Of a DNA stretch of 64,000 nucleotides, positions 7,938 through 15,822 are shown one piece after another (positions within the stretch are counted from its first letter, which is position 1; every line of letters starts with the position of its first letter). A model generated the notes under the pieces. That model searched no databases and was not told the DNA's origin. It saw only the letters and a program-made list of their open reading frames with translations. The position numbers were made by a program, and so were the translations under genes. Source of the DNA: Mycobacterium sp. 155 (GTDB lineage Bacteria; Actinomycetota; Actinomycetes; Mycobacteriales; Mycobacteriaceae); assembly GCF_000373905.1 (NCBI RefSeq), contig NZ_KB892705.1:1550001-1614000 (forward strand), in the 5' to 3' direction.

Positions 7938-8618
7938 ATGGAGAAGCTCACCCGCAAACAAGGTCGACAGCCCACCGAGCGTGCCGCATTGGAGGAATTC
8001 CTCGATGGACAGTGGTGGGGAGTGCTGACCATAGGCAGCGTCGAACGACGTGACGGCAGAACGCGGCCCCTCGCGGTACCGACGCTGTTCGTCCGGCATG
8101 AGGACCGGATTCTCATGCACGGTTCGACTGGCGCCGGTGCGATGGGACCTGCCGAGACGGTAACGTCTGCAGCCTTCTGCGTGACGGCAATGGACGCGCT
8201 CGTGGTCGCACACAGCACGTTCGACTCGACGGTGCATTACCGCTCGGCGGTGCTCTACGGTGATCTGCAGGTCGCCCACCGCGAGGAACGAGCCATGCTC
8301 CTGGACCGCTTCAGCGATCTGCTGCTGCCCGGGCGCACGGCCGAAGTCCGTGGGATGACACCCAAAGAGATCGCCGCCACCAACGTTGTCGCGATGCCCA
8401 TCACCGATGGAGACTGGGTGTACAAGGTCAACGACAGTCCGGTCAAGGAGCCCGACGAGGATACCGACGTGTGGGCGGGGACCGTCCCGTTCATCGTCAA
8501 TTACGGAACTCCGCACCGGGCTTCGTGGTCATCGGCCGAATTGCCGGACTCCGTGCGGACGTTGGTCGCGGCGGGACGTGTGTCCGACCGGAATCACGAC
8601 CCCTCACTCAACTGCTGA
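7938..8618 (+). CDS. Pyridoxamine 5'-phosphate oxidase-fold (NimA-like) flavoprotein
   Basis: This encodes 226 aa from ATG 7938 (MEKLTRKQGRQPTERAALEE), chosen over a short upstream ATG at 7911 because it matches the family N-terminus. The split-barrel FMN fold is suggested by FLDGQWWGVLTI, PLAVPTLFVRHEDRILMHGSTGAGAM, and AFCVTAMDALVVAHS with YRSAVLYGDLQVAHREE. The family includes FMN- or F420-dependent reductases and NimA-like proteins; the substrate cannot be told. It is divergent from a MocR gene with 77 bp between, and is probably its regulatory target. Confidence 0.8.
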   Translation: MEKLTRKQGRQPTERAALEEFLDGQWWGVLTIGSVERRDGRTRPLAVPTLFVRHEDRILMHGSTGAGAMGPAETVTSAAFCVTAMDALVVAHSTFDSTVHYRSAVLYGDLQVAHREERAMLLDRFSDLLLPGRTAEVRGMTPKEIAATNVVAMPITDGDWVYKVNDSPVKEPDEDTDVWAGTVPFIVNYGTPHRASWSSAELPDSVRTLVAAGRVSDRNHDPSLNC

Positions 8619-8783
8619 CATTGTTGCAGTGAGCCTGGCAGTCCGATGGGAACATCGCGCTACCGCATGTCGCAACGCTCGCGATGCGCCGAGCCGGGGT
8701 AGACCAGCTGATTGTGGGTGTCGGCAGGCGGCGACAGCAACCGCACAGGTTCTCGTCTGCAAGATATAACCGTGGCGGTTGAG

Positions 8784-10181
8784 ATGGCAGAGCCTTTGCG
8801 CCACCGCATCGCACAACTGTCACTGGTCGACGGGTGGGTGCCGATCGCGGTGCAGGTGCTGGCTGCGCTGCTTCTGCTGTACGTGGTGTGGGCGCACGCT
8901 GATCGCCGGGGCTGGCGGCGGCTGGCGATCGCCGCTCTGACCGGGATGCCGCTCGCGGTGTGGGCGCACCACTACATCTCCTCGATCGGGGTCTCCGGTG
9001 AGGCGGCGCCGCGCCGATTATGGCTGTGGATCGGCCTGATCGGCGTGGCTCTCAGCCTCATCTTCCTCACCTGGAGGCGTGCATCGTGGTGGCGGCGCGG
9101 TGCGTCGGTGCTGGTTGTGCCCCTGTGTGTGGTGTGCGCGGCGCTGTCGGTAAACACCTGGGTCGGCTACTTCCCGAAAGTGCGCACGGCGTGGAACCAA
9201 CTCACCATTAGCCCGCTACCTGATCAGACCGACCGGGTGGGCGTCACCGCCATGCAATTGTCGAACGCAAAGCCGGACCGAGGCGTTGTGGTTCCGGTGC
9301 GGATCAACTCCAGCGCGTCTGGGTTCGCCCATCGTCGAGAATTCGTCTACCTGCCGCCGATATGGTTCGCGAGCAAGCCGCCGCCTCGATTACCCACGGT
9401 GATGATGATCGGGTCGGCGTTGAACACGCCGGCCGACTGGCTGCGGGTAGGTAATGCGGTCGCCACCATCGACGACTTCGCCACCCAGCACGAGGGCAGC
9501 GCGCCTGCGGTGGTCTTCGTGGACGCGACCGGAGCGTTCGACAACGACACCGAATGCGTCAACGGACCCCGCGGGAATGCCGCCGATCATCTGACCAAAG
9601 ATGTCGTCCCATTCATGGCTTCGAATTTCGGTGTCAGCGCCGAGCGTGCGCACTGGGGCGTGGCTGGATGGTCGATGGGCGGCACGTGCGCGGTCGACTT
9701 GGCTGTGATGCACCCGGACCTGTTCAGCACGTTCGTCGACATCGCCGGTGACATCGGCCCCAACACCGGCAACCGGGAGCACAGCGTCGCCACGCTGTAC
9801 GGCGGTGACGCCGACGCGTGGGCCGCGTTCGATCCCACCACGGTCATGAAGAAGCACGGCCGCTACACCGGCGTGACGGGATGGTTCGAGGTGCCCGGCT
9901 CGCCCGACGGCACGCCGCATGATCCCGCGTCGAATCCGGAGGGCCAGGACCTCGCCGCGCGTTCGCTGTCGGCTACTGCCGCGACACAGGGCATCACGTC
10001 GACGGTGGTGACGCGGTCCGGCAAACATGACTGGTTGTTCGCCTCCCAGGCGTTCGGTGATGCGTTGCCCTGGCTGGCGGCGCAACTCGGAACCCCTGCG
10101 GTACCGCGGGTTGCGATGCCGAATTCGACCACTGACGCGTCGGGACCGACCGGCATTCCTAGCCTGGCTCAACGTCATTGA
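8784..10181 (+). CDS. Membrane-anchored esterase (alpha/beta hydrolase, Ag85/esterase-D-like)
   Basis: This encodes 465 aa using ATG 8784. A GTG at 8772 is an alternative and the frame is open to 8712. Residues 10-140 hold four hydrophobic helices (VPIAVQVLAALLLLYVVW first). A periplasmic alpha/beta hydrolase domain follows. The nucleophile elbow is GWSMGG (G-x-S-x-G), and FVDATGAFDNDTECVNGP and HDWLF near the end give candidate Asp and His residues. The layout of a four-helix anchor plus an extracellular esterase matches mycobacterial and corynebacterial PF00756 proteins. Substrates may be cell-envelope esters, but this is inference. A palindrome 53 bp downstream may end the transcript. Confidence 0.78.
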   Translation: MAEPLRHRIAQLSLVDGWVPIAVQVLAALLLLYVVWAHADRRGWRRLAIAALTGMPLAVWAHHYISSIGVSGEAAPRRLWLWIGLIGVALSLIFLTWRRASWWRRGASVLVVPLCVVCAALSVNTWVGYFPKVRTAWNQLTISPLPDQTDRVGVTAMQLSNAKPDRGVVVPVRINSSASGFAHRREFVYLPPIWFASKPPPRLPTVMMIGSALNTPADWLRVGNAVATIDDFATQHEGSAPAVVFVDATGAFDNDTECVNGPRGNAADHLTKDVVPFMASNFGVSAERAHWGVAGWSMGGTCAVDLAVMHPDLFSTFVDIAGDIGPNTGNREHSVATLYGGDADAWAAFDPTTVMKKHGRYTGVTGWFEVPGSPDGTPHDPASNPEGQDLAARSLSATAATQGITSTVVTRSGKHDWLFASQAFGDALPWLAAQLGTPAVPRVAMPNSTTDASGPTGIPSLAQRH

Positions 10182-10234
10182 TCCAGCGGTTCGTCCCGGT
10201 CACGCAACCACCTCCGGAAAGTCTGCCGGATAGG

Positions 10235-10257
10235 TGCCGTCAATAACATTGACGGCA
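10235..10257. promoter_or_regulatory. Perfect 10-bp inverted repeat between the esterase and a secreted-protein gene
   Basis: TGCCGTCAAT (10235-10244), AAC, ATTGACGGCA (10248-10257). The stem is 10 bp with a 3-base spacer and is followed shortly by a TTTT run (10262-10265), so it could be an intrinsic terminator for the esterase. It could equally be a dimeric repressor site, since its right arm contains TTGACG and lies about 150 bp before the next gene start. The sequence alone does not decide between these. Confidence 0.5.
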
Positions 10258-10406
10258 AACAGTTTTCGAATCGTTACCCGGTGTCCGAACCGTTATCGCT
10301 TCCACAGCTCAACCACACCGCCGGCACAGTAGCGGCAAAAATCCGGGCCATAGCTTTACTTCGCATCCGGCTAAGAAGCCGTAACACGAAGAAACGGAGC
10401 AAAGCT

Positions 10407-10733
10407 ATGAGTTTCAAGCGAACCCTGGGTGTTTCGGCGCTGGCCGCCGGCATCGGAGTGGCTGGGCTGCTCGGAGTCGGCCTGGGTACGGCAAGCGCGG
10501 ACCCGGGCTGGGGCTGCGACCGTCCCGGAGCCCCGCCGTGTGACAACCACCGCGACGACCGTGGGCCCGGCCGCGGACCTGCTGGTCCTGTCGACTGGCA
10601 CAACCGTGGCATCGACCAGGGCCGCTACGATCACCAACCGTTCAACTGGAACGGACAGCAGGTGACACCGATGCAGGCAGGGGACGGCCACGGGTGGGGT
10701 TTCTGGTTCCTGAACAACTGGATTCCGATGTAA
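10407..10733 (+). CDS. Small secreted protein, function unknown
   Basis: This encodes 108 aa from ATG 10407, with GGAG 8-12 bases upstream. A Sec signal peptide (MSFKRTLGVSALAAGIGVAG, h-region to LGTASA) is followed by an Ala-Asp cleavage site, ASA|DPG, typical of mycobacteria. The mature part (about 75 aa) contains a probable disulfide pair (WGCDRPGAPPC). It has an Asp/Arg/Gly/His-rich middle and an aromatic end, GWGFWFLNNWIPM. No family is recognised. A strong hairpin terminator follows 18 bp after the stop. The gene appears monocistronic. Confidence 0.75.
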   Translation: MSFKRTLGVSALAAGIGVAGLLGVGLGTASADPGWGCDRPGAPPCDNHRDDRGPGRGPAGPVDWHNRGIDQGRYDHQPFNWNGQQVTPMQAGDGHGWGFWFLNNWIPM

Positions 10734-10751
10734 AGTCCACTGAAATCGATT

Positions 10752-10779
10752 GCGGGCCGCCCCTTTTGGGGCGGCCCGC
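10752..10779. terminator. Strong bidirectional hairpin terminator
   Basis: A perfect 12-bp GC-rich stem (GCGGGCCGCCCC, 10752-10763) with a TTTT loop (10764-10767) and matching right arm (10768-10779). It lies between the ends of two convergent genes (stops at 10733 and 10819). There is no long U-tract, which is usual for mycobacterial terminators. Confidence 0.85.
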
Positions 10780-10818
10780 CTGGCATCCCAGGGCCGTGAC
10801 CGGTCCGGAAAGTTGGAG

Positions 10819-11214
10819 TTATCTGGCGTTGCCGCGCTCGTGGGTCGGGCGCGGCGCGAACGGATTGAACTTCGACAGACCCGGGATGTTCGACAGCATC
10901 CGGAAGACATCGTTTCCCGTGGCGACAAGCGCCTCCAACTGCGGCAGAAGCCGATCCATCGTGCGGAACATCGGGTCAGCCATCGCCAGATAACGCTCGG
11001 TGCGGTCGATCGTCGTATTCAGCCGTTCGGTTGCAACCGCCAGGTTCTCGATCAGATCGGGCAACTGCGCGGCAAGTTGAGCCGAGGCCGGTGGAATGCG
11101 CAGGGCGCTATTTGCGACAGCCTGCGCGGTCTCGACCGCCGACTGAGCAGTCTCCACCGCAGCCTGCGCGGCCGACTTGAGGTCACTCGGTTTGGGAAGC
11201 TTCGGACTGGTCAT
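10819..11214 (-). CDS. Helical mycobacterial protein of unknown function
   Basis: This encodes 131 aa from ATG 11214. The first half is Ala-rich amphipathic helix with an internal near-repeat (AAVETAQSAVETAQAVANSA). A longer helical region follows (LPDLIENLAVATERLNTTIDRTERYLAMADPMF), giving a likely coiled coil or helical bundle. The C-terminus (NPFAPRPTHERGNAR) is basic and unstructured. There is no signal peptide and no Cys. It resembles helical proteins found across mycobacteria, but no function is known to me. It is convergent with the small secreted-protein gene and separated from it by a strong terminator. Confidence 0.65.
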   Translation of the reverse strand: MTSPKLPKPSDLKSAAQAAVETAQSAVETAQAVANSALRIPPASAQLAAQLPDLIENLAVATERLNTTIDRTERYLAMADPMFRTMDRLLPQLEALVATGNDVFRMLSNIPGLSKFNPFAPRPTHERGNAR

Positions 11215-11413
11215 GTCGGTAACTGTGCCGCACCGCGACCTCGATGTCAGCAGGTTTGGTCCGGGGTGTCCTGGTCGCGGCAGATCCGATGATGCCCGTA
11301 CGGGTTAGGCTATCGGCAGCCGCAGATCTTTTGAGTCTGAGCCAACCGCCAAAGATGCTGCCTGAGAGGTCAATCCGCGCTGCACAGTGTCACTTCCGGA
11401 ATGAGGGTGCGAT

Positions 11414-12259
11414 ATGGAGCAGTTCCGCCGCGACGGCCTGGTTTTTGACGTCATCGACGACGGTCCCGCCGATGGCGCCGTCGTTGTTCTCCTACACGGA
11501 TTCCCGCAACCTAACACCAGTTGGGCGGCCGTGATGGCTCGGCTGACCGCACGCGGATATCGCTGCCTGGCACCGAATCAACGGGGCTACTCCCCCGGCG
11601 CACGCCCTCCGCGCCGCCGCGACTACCGAATGGCCGAATTGGTCGACGATGCGCTGGCCCTCATCGATGCCAGCGGAGCCGATCGCATCCATCTCGTCGG
11701 ACATGACTGGGGTGCGGCCGTTGGCTGGGGTGTTGCGACGCGGGAGCCGGCGCGACTGGCGTCATTTTCGGCGCTTTCGGTGCCGCATCCGGTGGCATTC
11801 CTGAGAGCGATACCGACCAGCCGCCAGGGACTGGCGTCCTGGTACATGTACGTCGCCCAACTTCCTCGGTTGCCTGAGCGGCTGCTGCTCGGTCGGGATG
11901 GTTCCGGTATCAGGATCACCGATGCCCTGCTCCGCAGCGGGCAGTCCGTCGCGCACGCGGAACGCGACACCGAAGCGATGCTCGAACCCGGCGTGCTGAC
12001 CGCCGCACTCAACTGGTACCGCGCGATGCTGCTGTCCGATTCGCGCCAGGTCAAGCACCGGGTGCGGGTGCCGACGATGTACATCTGGAGCGACGGGGAT
12101 ACCGCGATCACCGCCAAACCGGCCCACGACACTGCGAAATATGTGAAAGGGCCGTACCGATTCGAGACCATTCGGGGAGCCTCGCACTGGCTCCCCGACG
12201 AAAAGCCCGACACCATGGCGGACCTGCTCCTGGAATGGTTTGCCGCGCACCCGGTCTGA
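11414..12259 (+). CDS. Epoxide-hydrolase-like alpha/beta hydrolase
   Basis: This encodes 281 aa from ATG 11414. It is a soluble alpha/beta hydrolase: oxyanion-hole motif LLHGFPQPNTSW (about 27-38), NQRGYSPGARP, nucleophile elbow VGHDWGAAVGWG with Asp as nucleophile (the epoxide hydrolase or haloalkane dehalogenase pattern), and a general-base His in GASHWLPDEKPD near 257. A cap domain lies between (about 125-200). Substrate is unknown; mycobacteria carry many paralogs for lipid-derived epoxides and esters. It is convergent with the permease gene. Confidence 0.85.
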   Translation: MEQFRRDGLVFDVIDDGPADGAVVVLLHGFPQPNTSWAAVMARLTARGYRCLAPNQRGYSPGARPPRRRDYRMAELVDDALALIDASGADRIHLVGHDWGAAVGWGVATREPARLASFSALSVPHPVAFLRAIPTSRQGLASWYMYVAQLPRLPERLLLGRDGSGIRITDALLRSGQSVAHAERDTEAMLEPGVLTAALNWYRAMLLSDSRQVKHRVRVPTMYIWSDGDTAITAKPAHDTAKYVKGPYRFETIRGASHWLPDEKPDTMADLLLEWFAAHPV

Positions 12260-12284
12260 AGTGCGCACCGATCATCTGTCGCGA

Positions 12285-13673
12285 CTACAGCTGCCGGCGC
12301 TTGACCCGCATCAACCGATAGCCGCCGTAAAGCAGCAGCGCCACACCGAAATTCACGAAGTACGCGATGTCTGCGCCATGCCACGCCGTCGCCACCGCGC
12401 CATGGATCAGCGTCGTGTTCATGAACGGCATCGCCACCACATACGCGATGACGAAGGTGGCCAATGCGGCCACCGCATCGGAACGGTCAGTCTCTTCGAC
12501 CGACGGGTCAAGCGTGTTGCGCCCCTGTATCCGCACTACCCAGTCCACCGTGACCACGGCCACGAATGCCGGAATCCAGTAGCTGACCAACAGCAGTACA
12601 TCGGTGAACCGGCTGGCGGTGTCGGCGGCGTGCAGCCATAGGATCAAGAAGAAGGCCAGAGTCGTGACGATGACAGCGGATACGGGGCGCCGCACCCGCA
12701 CCCCGATGGTCTGCAAGGCCAGAGACCCGCTGTAGTCGTTCATCACTCCTGAGCCGACCGCGGCGAGCGCGATGATCAACAGGGCCAGGCCGCCGAGCCA
12801 CCCGCCACCCATCACGGTCCGCACGCCCTCGGCGGTCTGTTCACCGATCGCAGCGGCGCCCGCGATGCCGATACCCTGAACAAAGATGTACGCCGACGCG
12901 ATTCCGGCGAATGTGTACCCGAAGACCTGCGTCCGGGGTGCGGTCGCGGGTAGGTACCGGCTGAAGTCGGCGGCATAGCTGGCCCACGAGATCGCCAGGC
13001 TCAACGCGATCGTCACCTCGAAGACGAAGGCGCCGACCAGTGCCGGACCGTGTACACCGGCAGGGGTGATGACGTCCTGACCACGGACCAACTTGATGGC
13101 GAATACCACGAACGTGACGAGCAGGACGATCGTGAGTACCGCCTGCAATCGGTGGATGAGCTCGTAACCGAAGAATCCGACCACGCCTTGGACGCCGAGC
13201 ACTATGAGTACCGCGAGCCAGAACGGGATGCCTACCAAGACAGCCAGGGCCTCGCCGCCGAACAAACCGACCAGGGCGTCCCATGCGATCGACGATCCCC
13301 ACTGCAGCACCCCGGGCACGACCACGAAGCCACCGAACGCCATTCTGGCGTTGGGCAACTGACCGGCGCCGGTGCGCGGCCCCCACGTCGACAAATAGGC
13401 CACCACCAGTGACCCCAGCACTGTTCCGATCACCATGGCCAGCATTCCCAGCCAGAATCCGAGACCCAGCGCGATGGCCAGTGTCCCGGTGAAGACGCCC
13501 GTCATGTTCACCTGGGGCGCGAACCACACGGTGAACAACCTGGCCGGACTGCCGTAACGCTGGTCTTGAGCAATCGGTGCGATACCGTGCGTTTCGACCA
13601 CAAGGTCGCCGGCGCCCGTAGGGCGGCGACCGGTGAAGGCCGTGGAATTGAGCACGTTAGGTCGAGAAGGCAT
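12285..13673 (-). CDS. NCS1-family purine/cytosine permease
   Basis: This encodes 462 aa from ATG 13673. The N-terminal motif VETHGIAPIAQDQRYGSPARLFTVWFAPQVNMTG is the conserved start of NCS1 (purine-cytosine permease) transporters. About 12 hydrophobic helices follow, with the TM3 region LPNARMAFGG and SYAADFSRYLPA in the substrate/cation region. It would take up a nucleobase, hydantoin or related compound with H+ or Na+. No catabolic gene is adjacent, so the substrate cannot be assigned. The upstream 575 bp (13674-14248) has no convincing gene. Confidence 0.88.
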   Translation of the reverse strand: MPSRPNVLNSTAFTGRRPTGAGDLVVETHGIAPIAQDQRYGSPARLFTVWFAPQVNMTGVFTGTLAIALGLGFWLGMLAMVIGTVLGSLVVAYLSTWGPRTGAGQLPNARMAFGGFVVVPGVLQWGSSIAWDALVGLFGGEALAVLVGIPFWLAVLIVLGVQGVVGFFGYELIHRLQAVLTIVLLVTFVVFAIKLVRGQDVITPAGVHGPALVGAFVFEVTIALSLAISWASYAADFSRYLPATAPRTQVFGYTFAGIASAYIFVQGIGIAGAAAIGEQTAEGVRTVMGGGWLGGLALLIIALAAVGSGVMNDYSGSLALQTIGVRVRRPVSAVIVTTLAFFLILWLHAADTASRFTDVLLLVSYWIPAFVAVVTVDWVVRIQGRNTLDPSVEETDRSDAVAALATFVIAYVVAMPFMNTTLIHGAVATAWHGADIAYFVNFGVALLLYGGYRLMRVKRRQL

Positions 13674-14248
13674 AGCCTATTTGATCACGTCGACTGCCGC
13701 CAACTCAGAGTCACCTGAAAAGGCCGACCAGGGGTCGGCGCGCCGTGGGCGCGATCTCGGCCCTTTCCAGGACGCTCGGTTTCAGCGGGGCGCCGGGCTC
13801 GTCGAGACGGAGTCACACGCGACGAACGATGAATGGTGGCTTGCCGTGGCCACATGCGCCCTGCGTTATCGGATTACACGTAATAACTGCCTTCAGACGA
13901 GGGATTCCATTGCACAACTGTCAGATTGTTGCGGGATCGCTTGTGAACGTCGGCTTGATCCGCAGTGGTTTATCCATGGCATCATGCGGCCACGCCGACC
14001 GGTTGGTGTCGTCGAGATTGACGTCAGGGCTGTGAATCTCTGCTTTTGACAGCCCTGGCATCAATCTCGACGGCCGGCGCCTCCGCAATGCGCACAGTAC
14101 TGAGCGCGAACATGTTGAGCGGCTTAGTATCTGACCGATCACCGCGTCGATGGCCTATGCCTGTAAGGTCAAAGTTCATGGTTTTTCATCCCCTGTACCC
14201 GCTCGAGTGTCGCGACGCCGATTGCTCGTCGTGCCGGTGACAGACGAC
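13674..14248. other. 575-bp intergenic region with a long imperfect palindrome
   Basis: No convincing coding frame is seen: small frames on both strands have no recognisable sequence, no ribosome-binding site and mixed codon use. Local AT content is higher than in flanking genes. The only strong structure is the 63-bp inverted repeat at 14010-14072. The promoters for the divergent permease and thioesterase genes must also lie here. Confidence 0.6.
14010..14072. repeat. 24-bp-arm imperfect inverted repeat (stem-loop)
   Basis: Left arm 14010-14033 starts CGTCGAGATTGA and ends CAGGGCTGT. Right arm 14049-14072 is its reverse complement at 22 of 24 positions (mismatches at 14022 and 14024). The loop is 15 bases (14034-14048). 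It lies between two divergent genes, so it terminates no annotated transcript. It may be an interspersed palindromic element, a small RNA or a remnant of a mobile end. Confidence 0.75.
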
Positions 14249-15094
14249 ATGACCGAAACAGTGACCAGTACCCGCCCGTTCACCGATCTGACGAAGCTGG
14301 AGCCCGTCGGCCACGGAACGTACTCGGCTTCCGTCGATCCGATCTGGACCATCGGGCGCAAGGTGCACGGCGGCTGCATGATGGCACTGTGCGCGGCTGC
14401 AGCGTGCAGAGCACTCGGCGCAGAGACCGATCTACAGCCAATTGCCGTGAGCGCCAACTACCTTCACGCACCCGAGCCGGGCAGCGTCACCCTCGCCACT
14501 GCGGTGCGCAAGAGGGGACGCCAGGTCAGCGTCGTCGACGTCGAGCTGTCCCAAGGCGATCTGGTGGCGGTCTCCGCCGCAGTAACCCTTGGTCATCTGG
14601 ATATCGCCGAGCCGCGCCACCAGGGGCCGCTGGCCTTGTCCGACATGCCTGACGAACCGTCCGCCGATGCTGTGCACGTCACCCCGGCCCACCCCATAGG
14701 GCAGATCGTGCATGTCGCACGGGGTTGCGATCTGCGGATCGACCCGTCGGCGGCGCTGTTCCTGACCGGACAGCAGGGTGAACCGGTCAACCGGATGTGG
14801 CTGCGGCCGTTCGCGCACGACGAGGCCGACCCTGACACGGCGCTGCTGTTCGCGCTGATGGCCGGTGACATCAGCGCGCCGGTGACGATGAACCGGGGCA
14901 TGTCCGGCTGGACGCCGACCGTTCAGCTCACTACCTACCTGCGCCGCCGACCGGTACCAGGCTGGATGCGTGTCATGGCGAGCGCAACCGTCATCGGCGC
15001 GACCCTGTTTGAGGAGGACCATCTCGTCCTCGACGCGACAGGGCAAGTCATCGTCCAGAGCCGGCAGCTCGCAATGATCCCGAAGGGCAACTAA
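14249..15094 (+). CDS. Acyl-CoA thioesterase (double hotdog, TesB-like family)
   Basis: This encodes 281 aa from ATG 14249; in-frame GTGs at 14231 and 14237 are possible starts. The N-terminal hotdog includes DPIWTIGRKVHGGCMMALCAAAACRAL, where the G-G turn precedes the hotdog helix. It also has PIAVSANYLHAPEPGSV and RKRGRQVSVVDVELSQGD. The C-terminal hotdog holds the conserved LLFALMAGDISAP and PTVQLTTYLRR with TLFEEDHLVLDATGQVIVQSRQLA. This matches the two-domain acyl-CoA thioesterases that hydrolyse acyl-CoA to acid and CoA. The specific substrate is unknown. It is convergent with the MBL gene. Confidence 0.82.
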   Translation: MTETVTSTRPFTDLTKLEPVGHGTYSASVDPIWTIGRKVHGGCMMALCAAAACRALGAETDLQPIAVSANYLHAPEPGSVTLATAVRKRGRQVSVVDVELSQGDLVAVSAAVTLGHLDIAEPRHQGPLALSDMPDEPSADAVHVTPAHPIGQIVHVARGCDLRIDPSAALFLTGQQGEPVNRMWLRPFAHDEADPDTALLFALMAGDISAPVTMNRGMSGWTPTVQLTTYLRRRPVPGWMRVMASATVIGATLFEEDHLVLDATGQVIVQSRQLAMIPKGN

Positions 15095-15126
15095 CGCCGG
15101 GGCGCGGCTACCGGTCAGCATGCGGA

Positions 15127-15822
15127 TCAGCGCGACGCTCTTGCACGCAGCCATTGCTGTTGCCGCCAAACGAAATCCGCGTCCACGACGGCACCGTGAC
15201 CCGGCACCAACAGTGCGTCGGGACCCGCAGCGGAGAGCATCACATCCAGCGTCGACGGCCATGCCGTGATGTCCGAGTGCTCATCGATCACCGGATCACC
15301 GGACTCCTCGACGAGATCCCCGCAGAACGCCACGGTGCGTTCACCCGGAACGACGACGATGAGGTCGTGGTCGGTGTGCCCGCGCCCGGGGTGCGTCACC
15401 GTGACCGAACGACCGAGATCCAGTGTCGTATCGCGGGTCCGGTGGGGCGAGACACGCAAGGCACGAATCGCCCGATCCACCTCGGCCGGATCGGCGCCGT
15501 GGCTGATCGCGTCGGCGCGCAGGTCGGCTCGGCCGACCGCAAGGGTTTCGGCGACCTCCGGCGCGCAATGGATGCGTGCCGCGGGAAACTCGGCGATACC
15601 GAGTACGTGGTCGAAATGATTGTGAGTCAACACAATATCACCAACCGGCTGACCGGTGAGGGCACGAACGTCCGCGTCGACGGCCTGCGCCTCGGCCAGA
15701 GTCGTCCCAGAGTCGACCAACAGCGCACCGCGGTCCCCCGATACAAGGCCGACGGTCACATCCAGGAACGGGAGACGGACCCGCCACACGCCCTCCGCCA
15801 GTGGCTCCCAGTCAAAGTTCAT
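15127..15822 (-). CDS. Metallo-beta-lactamase-fold hydrolase
   Basis: This encodes 231 aa starting at ATG 15822, whose ATGA overlaps the xylulokinase stop. The frame is open to 15948, but those residues lie inside xylB. MBL motifs are [11 protein letters not shown] (HxHxDH, near residue 68), Asp in [10 protein letters not shown] (near 147), CGDLVEE and a final VPGHGAVV. They provide a dinuclear Zn site. No signal peptide, so cytosolic. The substrate is unknown. Translational coupling to xylulokinase suggests a role in a carbohydrate or carbonyl pathway rather than antibiotic resistance. Confidence 0.87.
   Translation of the reverse strand: MNFDWEPLAEGVWRVRLPFLDVTVGLVSGDRGALLVDSGTTLAEAQAVDADVRALTGQPVGDIVLTHNHFDHVLGIAEFPAARIHCAPEVAETLAVGRADLRADAISHGADPAEVDRAIRALRVSPHRTRDTTLDLGRSVTVTHPGRGHTDHDLIVVVPGERTVAFCGDLVEESGDPVIDEHSDITAWPSTLDVMLSAAGPDALLVPGHGAVVDADFVWRQQQWLRARASR

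Noticed and set aside
13745..14142. Small frames in the 13.7-14.1 kb gap
   Set aside because: None has a ribosome-binding site, consistent codon use or recognisable sequence, and the frames on both strands run through the palindrome.
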